Below, piece after piece: positions 1-11,615 of a DNA stretch of 64,000 nt. How positions within the stretch are numbered: the stretch's first letter is position 1; every line of letters begins with the position of its first letter. The notes under the pieces were generated by a model that saw nothing but the letters and a program-made list of their open reading frames with translations, did not search any database and had not been told where the DNA came from. A program made the translations under genes and the position numbers. Source of the stretch: Lyophyllum atratum (taxonomy: Eukaryota > Basidiomycota > Agaricomycetes > Agaricales > Lyophyllaceae); NCBI GenBank assembly GCA_014905825.1, contig JACGCN010000009.1, positions 930,001-994,000 on the forward strand, read 5' to 3'.

Positions 1-176
1 CGTCGTATTACGCTTGATAATACGCTAGATGAGCGTCTCCGGTTGCTAGAAGACAGGGTAAGCTTTCATTCTCCTGTCTACAGTCTTCGACAGATCATTT
101 ATGGTCGTTACAGATGCTCCCTGAAATAAGGAAAGATCTCTTCGGCGCGAACGAGAATCGGAAGTTTTTCACATAG
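1..176 (+). CDS. VMA4: V-type ATPase subunit E (VMA4), C-terminal end, partial
   Basis: The window opens inside an exon (1-57) that joins across an intron at 58-113 to a last exon ending with TAG at 174-176. The joined 39 residues contain TLDERLRLLED followed by MLPEIRKDLFG and a final RKFFT. This matches the C-terminus of the peripheral-stalk subunit E of the vacuolar proton ATPase (yeast Vma4 ends in a similar RKFFD). Subunit E holds the V1 catalytic head to the V0 membrane ring. The start of the gene lies left of the window, so nothing can be said about its promoter or N-terminus. The family call rests on a short but very characteristic tail. Confidence 0.87.
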
Positions 177-456
177 GATTAGATACTGTTTGCCAATGCT
201 ATAATGATTTCTAGTATATGACTTCAAGGTGTCTGTCGAAGGCAGACGTTGACCTACGGTTTAACGTACACAGGCTTCGGATATCCGTGGGTCTGTATAT
301 ACTTGAAAGGCTCACTTGAGTTATTAGTATGTCAAGGAGGTTCAGAGAACTTCAGACTGCAGAGTCCAGATTCCGAATCAACGTTGAATGCATAGATATT
401 ACATAGGGAAATCCATAAGATGTGCAAAAATTGCATCCCAAGATGCATAAAGGAGT

Positions 457-540
457 GCATTAAGAGGGAATCGAACCCCCGGCGGGTCGAGATCACTTCT
501 CGAATGGCAACGACCCAGGTTACCACTACCCCATTAATGC
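457..540 (-). tRNA. tRNA-Gly(GCC) with 14-nt intron
   Basis: The minus strand folds into a cloverleaf: acceptor stem GCATTAA/TTAATGC, a D arm, an anticodon stem GGTCG/CGACC, and a T arm GGGGG-TTCGATT-CCCTC. The anticodon loop reads GCC with a 14-nt insertion one base 3' of the anticodon, the normal site of nuclear tRNA introns. Without the intron the body is 70 nt plus a discriminator A at 456. Internal A and B boxes (B box GGTTCGATTCC) are present and a T5 run follows downstream. A near-identical copy lies at 32775-32858, differing by one base in the intron. Confidence 0.9.
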
Positions 541-650
541 TTGTGAAGGAATAAGCGGGCCCACCAGTTCATTCATACTCCCACATTCTCAACCTCCGCA
601 AGTCCAGACCCTCTCTTCAAGCTCGCTTCAAGCTTAACACTCCCATTGCA

Positions 651-1904
651 ATGGACCTCCCCAGCCCTACTCGTCTCCAACACCCTTCGAGTCCGCTGAG
701 TCCTCAGACCAACGAGCACCTCTCCTTTCCCTCCACATTTGCGGAGCCCGTCGCAGAGTCTTCCACAGCTCCACCAGTACCACCGCGCCAGCTCCTCAAG
801 GATAGGCTGTACGTCGGGAACCTGCATCCAACGGTGGACGAGTACGTCTCTTCTCCTCTGGTTTTGTCGTCATACTTGGACTGAATAATGGGCGAACAGA
901 TATTCGCTCCTTCAGATCTTCTCGAAATTCGGAAAGGTCACGAAGCTCGACTTCCTCTTTCACAAGGCCGGTGCACTCAAGGGAAAGCCGCGCGGCTATG
1001 CATTCGTAGAGTATGGCACAAACGACGTACGTCTTCTCATCTAGCCCTTCCATAGGATACACGCTCACCCCGGGTTTATCTCTCTCCCCTCGCTTCCATA
1101 CCACGGCACATCTCTTGTCATCCCACCTATCCGTGCGCAGATGGATGATGGATCAGTGTCACCCGGGGCGGGCGTCGTACCCTGCTATGCCTGAAGACGG
1201 ATCTTGATTTGCTGACATGCCCTGTCTACCTTTTGTTCAGGAGGCCGTGAAGGCACTAAGCATGGCGCACGAAAAGCTCTTGCGAGGACGGAAGCTCGTG
1301 GTGACATTTGCACATCAGGCGCCGGTTGAGCAGATGGGCGGCGGGGGCGTGTATGGACCGAAGCGGAAGAGCATGATGGAGACGGGGAGGCCGACGACGC
1401 TCAGTTTGCTCAAGACAGGTTCGGGGACACGTAATGACGGGTCAGTACCCACTTCTTTCTGGGTTGTCGATAGATGCTCATTTGGCGTGCAGGACGAGGG
1501 ACAAGATTGCAATGATGGAGGCGAAGCTAAGACAGATGGAGAGCACGAATCCGAAGCCTGCACCAATACCTGGTTCCTCTACATCGAGTCGACCAGCTGC
1601 TGCGTCGACATCCACATCAACATTTACGACTGGAGCACGACCCTATCACGCCTCTCTCCCTCTTAAACCACCCCCAGCAATGCCAGGGACATTTGGCCAG
1701 GCCAAGCCGCGGACAACGAAGCCCAAGACACCCCTCCCTTCACTGCCGATCCTCCCTTCATCGCAGTTGCATACACAAACGCCCTCTCCGAGAACAGACT
1801 CCCCTAAGACATCAGGGCCTCAGCGGCCGACGAAGACAACGAAGATGTCAGGGATCAAGATTGGAAAACCGAAAGAGAAGGTAGCACCCTCTGACATGGG
1901 ATGA
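651..1904 (+). CDS. RNA-binding protein, RBM18-like (single RRM)
   Basis: Four exons (651-841, 900-1026, 1241-1440, 1493-1904) give a 309-residue protein. Residues about 52-135 form one RRM: RNP2-like RLYVGNL, then LDFLFHKAGALKGKPRGYAF containing the RNP1 motif, and KLVVTFAHQ. The FLFHK.GAL.G.PRGY signature is that of RBM18, a small nuclear RRM protein of uncertain function. The N-terminal 50 residues and the C-terminal half, from about residue 200, are Pro/Ser/Thr-rich and look disordered; the tail ends in Lys-rich IGKPKEK. All three introns are GT-AG and keep the frame. The gene is convergent with the uL14 gene. Identity as an RRM protein is firm; orthology to RBM18 is inferred from the motif. 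Confidence 0.88.
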
Positions 1905-2020
1905 GGGCTACGACGCGGGTTCTTCAATTTCTCAACTTGGGTTCTCTCATGTAGTGTGTACCGGGATGTTGTGAATAATGGCTTCTTACGACTTACCACC
2001 ACTTGCACTTGAGGGATTTT

Positions 2021-2060
2021 GACTAAACTTAACGCTTCTCGACTAAACCTAACGCTTCTC
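2021..2060. repeat. 20-bp tandem duplication
   Basis: Two adjacent 20-bp units (2021-2040 and 2041-2060) differ at one base (ACTT versus ACCT). They lie in the short 3' region between the convergent RBM18-like and uL14 genes. No function is evident. Confidence 0.8.
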
Positions 2061-2164
2061 AGATCAGACACCTCAATTGATTCCTGATCATGCGCGTTGA
2101 ATCGTGTTATATTCATAACAGTGGTGTAGAACATGTGCGAAAAGAAAGATAGAAGCCGATCCGC

Positions 2165-3001
<837 letters not shown>

Positions 3002-4426
3002 TTTTGATGTCTTGAGGGGGTTGGAGGCGACTTTGCGGTATCGGGGACGATAACACACACAAAGTTTCGTGCCGAATCTCGGCACGTGTAATCATGTACA
3101 GTTCTTCGGCGTTTACCGGAATAATGCGGCTCTCCTGACCTTTGCCGAGGTATACCGTGCTGTAGAAGTGCTACGAAGCTTGATCATAGCTTGATCATGT
3201 CGGATTGTCCACTTCATTTCCCGTTCAAACGTTGACGAAGCATAAAGCATATAAGGTAAACGACCTAGCTACGGGTGCCATTCATTTACATGAGCATCTT
3301 CGGAATAATAACGGGCTATGGCATCTCAACTCTCATCCTGCGAACTCCGTGGCTTTATACCTGCATATCAGGATACGCCGAAAATTCCTCGCTGCACACA
3401 CTGGCAACGGGAGAAGCGGACAACTCTCTGCAGAAAGTCTTGGGTTTCTTGATGGAATCAGGGCTCTTTACTGTCGGTTACAAATGCGCCACATACATAG
3501 ACTTCAAGAATTTCAGCATACAGCATCCTACCTAGGCACCTTCAATCAGCTGTTTGAAGGGGCCCGTACTTGGTTTCGTTCAGCACCGCAAATACCTTGC
3601 CCGAAGTTGCTCGAATCATTACTGACTCAAGCTATTCGTCGTCTCTTTCATAAAACGACAGGGCTGTTTATCGGAGACATATGGTGCCATCCCAAGTTGT
3701 CTATTCAATGATTAATGACTGCGGAATGTCCTTCTCTGGTCCATTATGACTCTCGCTATCACTATTGATTTCTTTCTCGCTTGACCGTGACCCGATCCTG
3801 GTAGCCATCCTCCATTGTAAGTTGAGTTGACGCGAATTTACTGTATTTGTTCTGCATACAGATGCTGATTATTACTTGCTGGGAGGACGCGCGTAAGGGT
3901 CGGCGGCTGGTCGCAGAGGTCACCACTGGCTCAGAGCGGTATCGACGGTCCTCGTTAGTGACTGTCGCAACTGAATTTTGGTCATGGCGGCCATACTCAA
4001 GTATGTGATAGTGATACAAGTGCGAATTTATGCCCGCCGGGGCCATCCGAATGGGCCCTATGTATCCCCTCCTGTAATGAATCTAAGCTAAAAGTAATAG
4101 GAGTTGAGATTAGGGATATAAACTCGAAACACACCTCTTTTAGCTTGAAGTCCAAAGTTCAAGCGAATCATTGTGGATGTGGCGTACATTTTGTTGATTT
4201 ACTGTCCTGAGCTGGGAGTCTCTAGCTGAAGGCCTTAGATTACCGCGAGCAATGGGCGCCTATTCGTCGCTCGATCGATCGTTTCAAACGGCATATCTGG
4301 CCAATCTGCTACCATCTCAGCATATGCATCTTCCTTCACATTATCGGATCGAAGTCTGGCTGGCACATTTCGCAAGATGTCCTTCGGATAAGACATTTTC
4401 CTTGAACCCACCACCATCCGGGAACC
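3002..4426. other. Intergenic, no supported gene
   Basis: About 1.4 kb between the uL14 promoter and the UPF0303 gene. It contains an open frame at 3205-3711 (168 codons, plus strand) with no recognisable motif, no hydrophobic pattern and no plausible intron-exon continuation. I see no tRNA, no repeat and no credible exon on either strand. Confidence 0.5.
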
Positions 4427-5195
4427 ATGCCAGACGAAAAACGCGAGGTATGCCACCCTCTTCGACAATGCATCAACCGCCAGCTGATACACCCGTTCTG
4501 TATAGATCACCGAGCTGCACAGTCAGGAAACACGCCTTGCGCTGTTCTCCTTCAACTCTTCAACAGTCTGGGATCTAGGAAGCACCCTGCGCGCCCTCGC
4601 ACTCAAAGAGTATCCCGAGCAGTCCGCGTACATCAGCATCACTCAAGCCAATGCCACGCCACTCTTCGTCGCGCATACGACGGACGCCATCAGCCCCGCG
4701 CATGCGGCCGAATCCGACTCGATCCGCAACAGCGTCAAGCGCTGGGAGATCTCCAGCTGGCGCCGCAATCGCCTCGTCACTCTTACCGAGCCCCCCTCAG
4801 AGTACGAGAAGGCGGAGGCGAAGGCCACGGAGTTCAGCTTGAAGGGCGGGGGGTGGCCTATCCGTGTGAAGGGAGTGGTGGGCGTGGTTGCGATCGTGGT
4901 TGTGACGGGCTTGTATGCTGCGAATGGTGGGAAGGGCCAGAGTTTCAATCCGCTGAAGTATGATCGCCCGACGGATGTGAACCACGAGTTGATTGTGAAG
5001 GCTCTGGATATGGTCTTGGATAAACAGTGGGCCTCTTCTTCGATTTTGTCATTGTTGATGCTGAGCAGGTCTCAGAAAAAATTCGCCGTTGCCGGTCAGT
5101 TAATGCCGATTATCATTTGGTCGATGGCGATGGCGCTTTTAGTATGGATGAGATTCTTGTGGTGCTCGTATTCTGTTAGCAGGTTAGACATATGA
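4427..5195 (+). CDS. UPF0303 / DUF336 (GlcG-like, heme-binding-type) protein
   Basis: Exon 1 (4427-4447) and exon 2 (4506-5195) encode about 236 residues. The body matches the UPF0303 (YBR137w-like) branch of the DUF336 fold: an N-terminal ITELHSQETRLALFSFNSS, then DSIRNSVKRWEISSWRRN and the hallmark GGGWPIRVKGVVGVV.IVVVTGL followed by VNHELIVKALDMVL. Family members are small soluble proteins of uncertain role; some DUF336 proteins bind heme. Usual length is about 170-190 residues. Here the frame runs on for some 50 residues past the conserved end, including a hydrophobic run IIIWSMAMALLVWMRFLW. This tail may be real, or a missed 3' intron may hide the true stop; a 42-nt in-frame GT-AG segment begins near 5027. 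Confidence 0.78.
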
Positions 5196-6759
5196 TGTAC
5201 AGGTTGCAGAGAAATAGATGACATACCTGCCCGAACAAAATCTGATCACAGGCCGCGCCTTTGGTTCAGACTACAGGATGAACACATCGTCGTAATGCAT
5301 CGACATTTCCCGGATCGGAGTCAACATTGTCATGCTCCGGCACGCTACGAGTGAGACCACTCAATATATCCGAGGATGACTGTAATGGTACTCTGGTCTA
5401 CCGCTCTTGATCCAACGCCAATCCACAGAGTCTGGAAAGAGCACAGCAGGTGCCAGTACGCTGGACAGGACGTTCTCCGAGTAACTAGCTATGAGAGATC
5501 TGAGCGAGAGGCAGCGATCGAGAACGGAAGGGCCACGCCTCGACCCTATGTGATCCTAGGCATTGGAAGGAGGATCCCAGAGATATGGCTACACCAATGT
5601 CTGTGGTCGTACAAATCCCACACGCCACGAGTAGGATAATAGTAAGTCCGTCGAGTTCTTTCATGGTTTCACTGAGATAACGTATGACTTCCGTACGTCG
5701 CCATGTTCAATTTTCCGGAAGCATGCCTCAAGCTTGATGACGCCGAAACAGGCAAGAAATTGCCACCAAGTCATCGCCGGAGAAAATCGGAGAGCAAAGC
5801 ACGGTGGAGATAGCATTTGCATGAGGACCGGCAGATCCACCGTTTGATACCGTCGATAGGGGGACAGACAGGGCCATCGGGGATTGTACGGTGCAGGAAC
5901 GTTCCAAAAGTATGAAATACCAGGTAGCAACAGCGCTCAAAGAACATGCGACTTTGGAGAACAGTCATTGTCAAGGCGTAGCGTGTAGGTGTGACCGCCT
6001 ATGTTTGGTTAAAAGGGGGGCACCAAATAGGCACGGTGATGAGGAAAAACACGACCAACAACAACATCGCCACGACTCAGTCACCCCTCGTCTGACGCTA
6101 AGGACTTCGCCTCGCACACGAATAACTTTCGATCCTCGCTGACACTGGAACACCGAATATGTCTCGCACCAACGTTAATAAAGTGATGATTCTATTATGA
6201 AGAGTAGAACCGTCCATGATCAACTGGGTCAACTACAAGTACGCTATATGGCGTGTCGACTCGATATTTTGGCCAAGAACGTGTTGACGCGATCAACCTT
6301 GGGTACAACGTGCTGGGTTCTTTCGACCACGAAGGCCTTTCAAAGATGCGGTGAAGAGACGGCCGGACCATCGGGCGACGGTCTCAGTTTTGACAGGAAG
6401 CTGATGCAGATGGTCATGCGCCGTCTCCAAGACAAAGGGCGCCAATGGCTATCAGCTGACGATTCTGGTGACTTCGACTGCGATTACTCGGTGTCTGCTT
6501 ATGCATGCAGGCTTATGGAACACGGGGAGGTCTAGATGCTAAGAACGATCTTACTGGGACTGTTGTCGAAATATCTGCAGGGCCGGGTGTCGGCGTGCCC
6601 CGCGTGTAAAAGGACATAGCGATGATCATGAAGATGGTCCATGGAGAAGCATTGGCGACTTGTCAGTCGAGGGGAACCAATCGCAGGAGGGTGATTAGAT
6701 CTTCCTCGATCACGTGCGTCATAATGGGAGCTACATCTCGACGATGCTCCCCGAGCGCA
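5196..6759. other. Intergenic, possible membrane-protein remnant
   Basis: About 1.6 kb between the UPF0303 gene and the catalase promoter. On the minus strand between about 6150 and 5485 several short frames are rich in aromatic and aliphatic residues, as expected for transmembrane helices, but they do not join into one protein. No other feature was seen. Confidence 0.4.
5485..5664 (-). pseudogene. Possible fragment of a multi-TM protein
   Basis: A 59-codon frame begins MKELDGLTIILLVACGICTT and continues TDIGVAISLG. The hydrophobic stretch with a central Asp resembles, to my eye, one helix of the large agaricomycete DUF6534-type seven-TM family, in which a helix carries a similar (S/T)D. Further hydrophobic fragments in other frames lie upstream (5700-6150 on the same strand). 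No intact gene could be assembled, so a decayed copy or an unusually spliced gene are both possible. This is a weak call. Confidence 0.2.
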
Positions 6760-6767
6760 TATATAAA
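6760..6767 (+). promoter_or_regulatory. TATA box of the catalase gene
   Basis: TATATAAA lies 46 nt upstream of the catalase ATG, followed by a C/T-rich stretch. Position and sequence fit a core promoter with a short 5' leader. Confidence 0.6.
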
Positions 6768-6812
6768 GCCGCGGCAGGAACCCACTTCTTTCCTTTCTGA
6801 TTTTCATCAACC

Positions 6813-8912
6813 ATGCCTTCCGCTCAAGTCTTCAACAGCAAGGACGGCGCTACTTACACCACCTCCAGTGGCGCACCCGTCAATGAGCCTTATGCCGCTC
6901 AAAGGGCCGGGACTCTCGGTCCCCTATTGCTCCAAGGTTTGTCTATCTACCCCTTCATATGGCATCGGCCGCTCATCATACCCATAGACTTCCATCACAT
7001 CGATCTGCTCGCCCACTTCGATCGTGAACGTATCCCTGAGCGCGTTGTAAGTATATTTCATGGTGATCGCTACATCGCGACCTTTCACTCAAATCTATTA
7101 TCAGGTCCACGCCAAAGGCGCTGGTGCTCACGGCTACTTCGAAGTGACTCATGATCTCAGTGACATCACCTCCCAGTCTCTTCTCCGCCAGGTTGGCAAG
7201 AAGGTCCGCGCCACCGTTCGCTTCTCCACTGTTGGTGGCGAGTCTGGATCGGCCGATACCGCTCGCGATCCTCGTGGTTTCGCCATCAAGCTTAGGACTG
7301 ACGAAGGAAACTGGGATTGGGTCTTCAACAACACCCCCGTCTTCTTTATCAGGGACCCCGCCAAGTTCCCCCACTTCATCCACACCCAGAAAAGGGATCC
7401 CCAGACCCATTTGAAAGATCCCGATATGTTCTGGGTACGTGGGCTGTCATTTTTGCGTTTAGATCTCTAAAGCTTATTCAATCCTTCTATTATAGGATTA
7501 TCTCTCCCAAAACCCGGAGTCAATCCATCAGATCATGATCCTCTTCTCAGATCGCGGCACTCCTGACGGCTACCACCACCAGCACGGCTATTCTGGTCAC
7601 ACCTTCAAATGGCTCAAGGATGATGGCTCCTTTGTATACGTCCAGGTCCATCTTCGCGCGGATGGTGGCTTCAAGGTTTGTGGATCTTCGTCGGGCCGGT
7701 TGTGACTGCGCCGGTTCTCATGTATATTCTCACAGACCCTCGATAACGCTGCGGCAGGAAAATTGGCTGGTGAGAACCCGGACTATGGTACCCAAACGCT
7801 CTTTGAGACCATCGAGGCTGGAAAATTCCCCTCGTGGAACGTGTTCATTGTGAGTATCACCTAAATTATACACCCGGGATTTACTGACACGCATACAGCA
7901 AACGATGACACCCGAGCAAGCAGAGAACTTCCGCTACAACGTCCTTGATCTCACGAAAGTCTGGCCCCATGGCGAATTCCCCCTCCGCCCCATCGGCAAA
8001 CTCGTCCTCAACGAGAACCCTCAGAACTACTTCGCTGAAATCGAGCAGGTTCGTTGATCTTCCTTCTCATGCTTAAACGCATCGTCTGACTCACATTTTG
8101 ATTCAAGGCTGCCTTCTCGCCCTCGCATCTGGTTCCATACATCGAGCCCTCTGCTGACCCTGTCCTCCAGTCGCGCCTCTTCTCCTACCCAGATACCCAC
8201 CGCCACCGTCTCGGCGTCAACTACCAGCAGCTACCTGTCAATGCACCCCTCAACCCCGTTGCCAACTTCCAACGCGACGGAGCCAGCACCTTCATCTCGC
8301 AGGGAAATCGCCCGAACTACGCCAGCACTATCCAGCCCCTCTCCTACGCTGGCCGCAAGGCCACGATCGACGCGTCTGTGCGCGACCTCGAAAGGGAGGC
8401 CAAGCACGAGAACTTCATTGGCGGTGCATACAGGGACCTCAGCGAGATCACTGAGCGTGAGTGACTCCCCTAGACTTCTTTCGAAATCTCGCTTAGCATT
8501 ACCTTCCAGTCGATTTCGAGCAACCTCGCGCCTTGTGGAGCAAGGTCTGGAATGACGCCCAGCGCGAGGCATACGTCCAGAACGTGGCTGGGCACTTCGG
8601 CAACGTCAAGAGCCCCCAGGTCAAGGCCAGACAACGTATGTACATACTATTTGCGTGTATACTCAATCGTTGATCGCCTTTCAATGCAGTCTCGGTATGG
8701 GCTGCTGTCGACCAGGGTCTCTCCGACCGTATCGCCAAGGCCGTCGGCCACTCTACTGTCAAGCCTCTGCAAGTCAAGCCCGCGAACGAGGCTGTCAAGT
8801 TCAGGGCTAGCCTTGGGTTCGCTTCTATACCCCCCGGAAGACTGTAGACCGTGACCTAACCATTCCCTTTCTTCTTCCTTGTAGATTCGGTTCGCGTCTC
8901 CAAGCTAATTGA
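6813..8912 (+). CDS. Catalase (heme, small-subunit type)
   Basis: Ten exons (6813-6936, 6988-7046, 7105-7434, 7496-7675, 7736-7849, 7899-8048, 8108-8456, 8510-8635, 8690-8816, 8885-8912) encode 528 residues. Catalase dismutates hydrogen peroxide to water and oxygen. The catalytic His lies in [18 protein letters not shown], the distal Asn region in [18 protein letters not shown], and the proximal heme Tyr in [15 protein letters not shown]. There is no C-terminal flavodoxin-like domain, so this is the small-subunit form. The last intron (8817-8884, donor GTTCGC) is optional: splicing gives an end GSRLQAN, while retention gives a stop at 8845-8847 and an end PPGRL. Neither end is a canonical SKL signal. 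There is no signal peptide, so the enzyme should be cytosolic or peroxisomal. Confidence 0.95.
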
Positions 8913-9850
8913 GCTGCTTGGCTCTGAGCTTTCGTTGGATGGAAATCGTTTGCTCTCTCTGCTCCGTACCATTTACCCCACATCCGCCATGCTGTTGTTG
9001 TTAGCGCCTTTAACTGTTGAAAAAAATTGTAGATGTAACACTGCTGTATGTTTTATCCTCACTAGTGTCAAACGATATCCCAAATGTCGAATATTTTGAC
9101 CTGTTGCTGGTCCTCTGTAGCGATCTGCTTGGCGGCAGCTTACAGTGCACCATGACGCGTGAAGAGACTCGTCGTCGCAAATGAGATCCGTGCATATCAG
9201 CAAGGCATAAATATGCTACCCCTCCAATTGACCAACGCTCGTTAGAAGTCCCATGGGGTATACGTTGTTACAGATATCCTTTGAGCTTGGTACATATTAA
9301 TAGTGCATGATTATGGTACCCGTCTCCCCAACCTTCGCAAAGGCTGTGAGGATCCCCTTCCAGTCTTCTCAACACTCGTTACAGTGACGCGGGAGGTCTC
9401 CCATGGCCTCTTCCACAGCTTTGACTTCGAGTCAGTAACCGGTATGGAGTCAGAGTTCGGACAAGCCAGTCACTCACCACGATAGTCTCTAATGGGGACC
9501 GTGCAGCAACGTCAAGAACTTCCGTCACCTTGTACAGCTGTTAGGCCACCCCTACCAGATCGAAAGCATGAGTACAGGACTTACCTCGAGCTCGCGGTTC
9601 TGCATCGGGACGGGCCGGCCTACTCCGAACGAGGTTAGTGTGAGGACCATAGTCAATGTGCAGGGCAACATCGTGGTGGGCTTGAGTTGGGGTGCTTACT
9701 CGACCGCTCTTAGGATGGGCTCTTTAAAGGACGTGGAGGGTCTTGGAAACTGCGCTTGATTGCCAAGAGTGTATTGTGCATCGCCTCGTACCTTGAGGCT
9801 TGGGCGGCTGTTGTTGTCCCCATCTGGCGGATCGCAAAGCCTTTAGCTCA
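8913..9850. other. Intergenic, nothing recognised
   Basis: Downstream of catalase. Short minus-strand frames at 9305-9760 (for example WKGILTAFAKVGETGTIIMH) look exon-like but could not be joined or assigned to a family. No RNA gene was seen. Confidence 0.4.
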
Positions 9851-10500
9851 AGGAACGGATATCTGTGTCCATGAAGGGGAGGTAGTACATGACTGTATTC
9901 CCTGGAAACTCCGCGTCCCCGCCTTCTAGGCAAACATATCGGTGGATGGTGGGTAACATTGAGTGGGGCGGATGGCTGCGCCGGGTCGGTTAATTCGATA
10001 TTAGAGTCTAAGCCCGAACGAGCCCTCCCGAGTTTCAGCTTGTCATGGCTATTGTAAGCGTCGTGGGCGGTATCGAATTCTATCCACCAATCAGAGGCGG
10101 CACTGGACGCTGGCCATGAATAGTTGGAGGCAGGACAGCTGCCGGCGTGGATTCTTCGTACCAGAAGTGGCCCTTTGCGTTGGCCTATAATCACGCCGGG
10201 GTACCCGGTGACAGCCCGGTGAACTGCTGACGGGCTGGCTAGTGGTGGAATGATAGACAGGACAGATAAGAACTTGTCAGGAGTGCGCAACGTTATTCTC
10301 CAGAGATTTTGAGGTGATGGTGGTGGTGGCCGCAGACTGAATCGGAGTCCGGAGTCGACTGAGAATAGACATCACATGTAGCCCATGCTACTTCGGCTTT
10401 CTTCTTCTTCAGAAACCTGGACCAGCCCCGGCGGGAATCGAATGGGCATTTGGTTCAAGGGTGCTCTCATGCCGTGTTGCCGAGGACTTGTGGCGAGTAT
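9851..10500 (+). repeat. ~0.65 kb direct repeat, copy 1
   Basis: This stretch matches 12253-12924 along its length with small indels. Shared anchors are AGGAACGGATATCTGTG at the left edge, TCCCGAGTTTCAGCTTGTCA, AATAGTTGGAGGC.GGACAGC in the middle, and ATGCCGTGTTGCCGAG near the right edge. Both copies have the same orientation and bracket the kinase-like gene. The minus-strand open frame at 9724-10290 is broken in the second copy, so I do not treat it as a gene. The copies could be a segmental duplication of a promoter region or remnants of a non-autonomous element; I found no terminal inverted repeats. Confidence 0.75.
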
Positions 10501-10589
10501 TAACCATATCTGAGCGAACTCGAAGCAGACGTTGAATAACAATAACCTCGACCACGCCCAACCATCTCAGCTTAACGATCGTCTTACTC

Positions 10590-11615
10590 ATGAGCAAACT
10601 CCTTCTTTCTTGCCACTTGGGTATCTACGACGAACGCGATCCCCCCTCAGAACCTTTTGTGTTTCAACGGGTCACTCAGACCGTCGATCTCTCCACACCA
10701 GCCGTTACACTGTCTTACCGCATCGACAAAGTCAGCGAGATCTACGAAGGCGATCGCACTACTGTATACCGTGCATCGCTTCTCGGCCACGAGTCAGCCG
10801 GACAGCGTAGCATCGTGCTGAAGACCGACGTCAACGCACGATACCCCCGTTCTGCGATGTTCCGTCAAGAAGCCCTTCGGTACGAGAAGGATCTCACACA
10901 CCTGCAGGGAACCCACATTCCCTGTTGCTATGGGCTCTTTCAAGCGACGATGTATGACAAACTTGTCTCCGTGCTGCTGCTGGAGGACCAGTGTGGCAAA
11001 AGTATCAACTTGTACGATCATAAGAGTCTTTCGGACTCGGACAAGTGGGTACCCACAGAGTCGCCCTCATTAATTCATACTCAACAAAGTGTGCTTAGAG
11101 CTCAGATATTCAGGCTCTTCACGAAACTCCATGCGAGCGGTTTCGCGCATCACGATTTTGCCGAAAATATCGTGAAGAACCAAGATGGCAAATTCTTCCT
11201 CCTCGATCTCCAACATTCGACGCCACACAAGTGTGAAGCGCGGACCAACGTTCTCATCGGCGATTTTGCTCCCGGTAGAAAGGCATTTGGGTGTCCAGAG
11301 TTGTATGACGTCGCTATCGCTTTGGACTTTTGGCTGCCAGGTATGTACACAATCTTCGGATTTCATGCTCATTCTGAAACGATCCATCTAGAACATCTGA
11401 AGTTTTATGGGTTCCACGTGCCCTTCCAAGCGTTCCGGGAAGGGGAAGCCAAGAATCTCGTCGCGCTGATACCGTCTCATATGCTTCGAACACAGCAGGA
11501 CCGTGATGAGGCTTTACGGCACGCCGAAGAGATGATTGAAGATGTCCAGGGCATTCAGAAACAGTACGCACCGCTGAGGGAGCGCTCCACCTCGAAGTCA
11601 TCAGCACCCGCGTAA
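10590..11615 (+). CDS. Protein-kinase-like protein (fungal, single exon)
   Basis: A single exon gives 341 residues. The central and C-terminal parts resemble a reduced protein kinase: an N-lobe region with KVSEIYEGDRTTVYRASLLG and IVLKTD holding a candidate ATP-binding Lys, then a catalytic-loop-like LHASGFAHHDFAENIV with Asp and Asn spaced as in HxDxxxxN, and LLDLQHS in place of DFG. Agaricomycetes carry many such short kinase-like proteins with altered loops; substrates are unknown. No signal peptide or membrane segment is seen. The Ser/Lys-rich C-terminus looks disordered. The gene is flanked by two direct repeats, the left one ending about 90 nt before the ATG, so its promoter lies in duplicated DNA. 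Whether it is catalytically active is open. Confidence 0.72.
   Translation: MSKLLLSCHLGIYDERDPPSEPFVFQRVTQTVDLSTPAVTLSYRIDKVSEIYEGDRTTVYRASLLGHESAGQRSIVLKTDVNARYPRSAMFRQEALRYEKDLTHLQGTHIPCCYGLFQATMYDKLVSVLLLEDQCGKSINLYDHKSLSDSDKWVPTESPSLIHTQQSVLRAQIFRLFTKLHASGFAHHDFAENIVKNQDGKFFLLDLQHSTPHKCEARTNVLIGDFAPGRKAFGCPELYDVAIALDFWLPGMYTIFGFHAHSETIHLEHLKFYGFHVPFQAFREGEAKNLVALIPSHMLRTQQDRDEALRHAEEMIEDVQGIQKQYAPLRERSTSKSSAPA

Noticed and set aside
3205..3711. 168-codon open frame upstream of the UPF0303 gene
   Set aside because: No recognisable motif, odd composition (many His, Arg, Leu), no splice continuation; probably a chance frame.
9305..9760. Exon-like minus-strand fragments after catalase that faintly recall a dehydrogenase
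   Set aside because: They could not be joined in frame, and the resemblance rests on a few residues only.
9724..10290. 188-codon minus-strand frame inside repeat copy 1
   Set aside because: The frame is disrupted in repeat copy 2, so the similarity between copies is at DNA level and does not preserve this protein.
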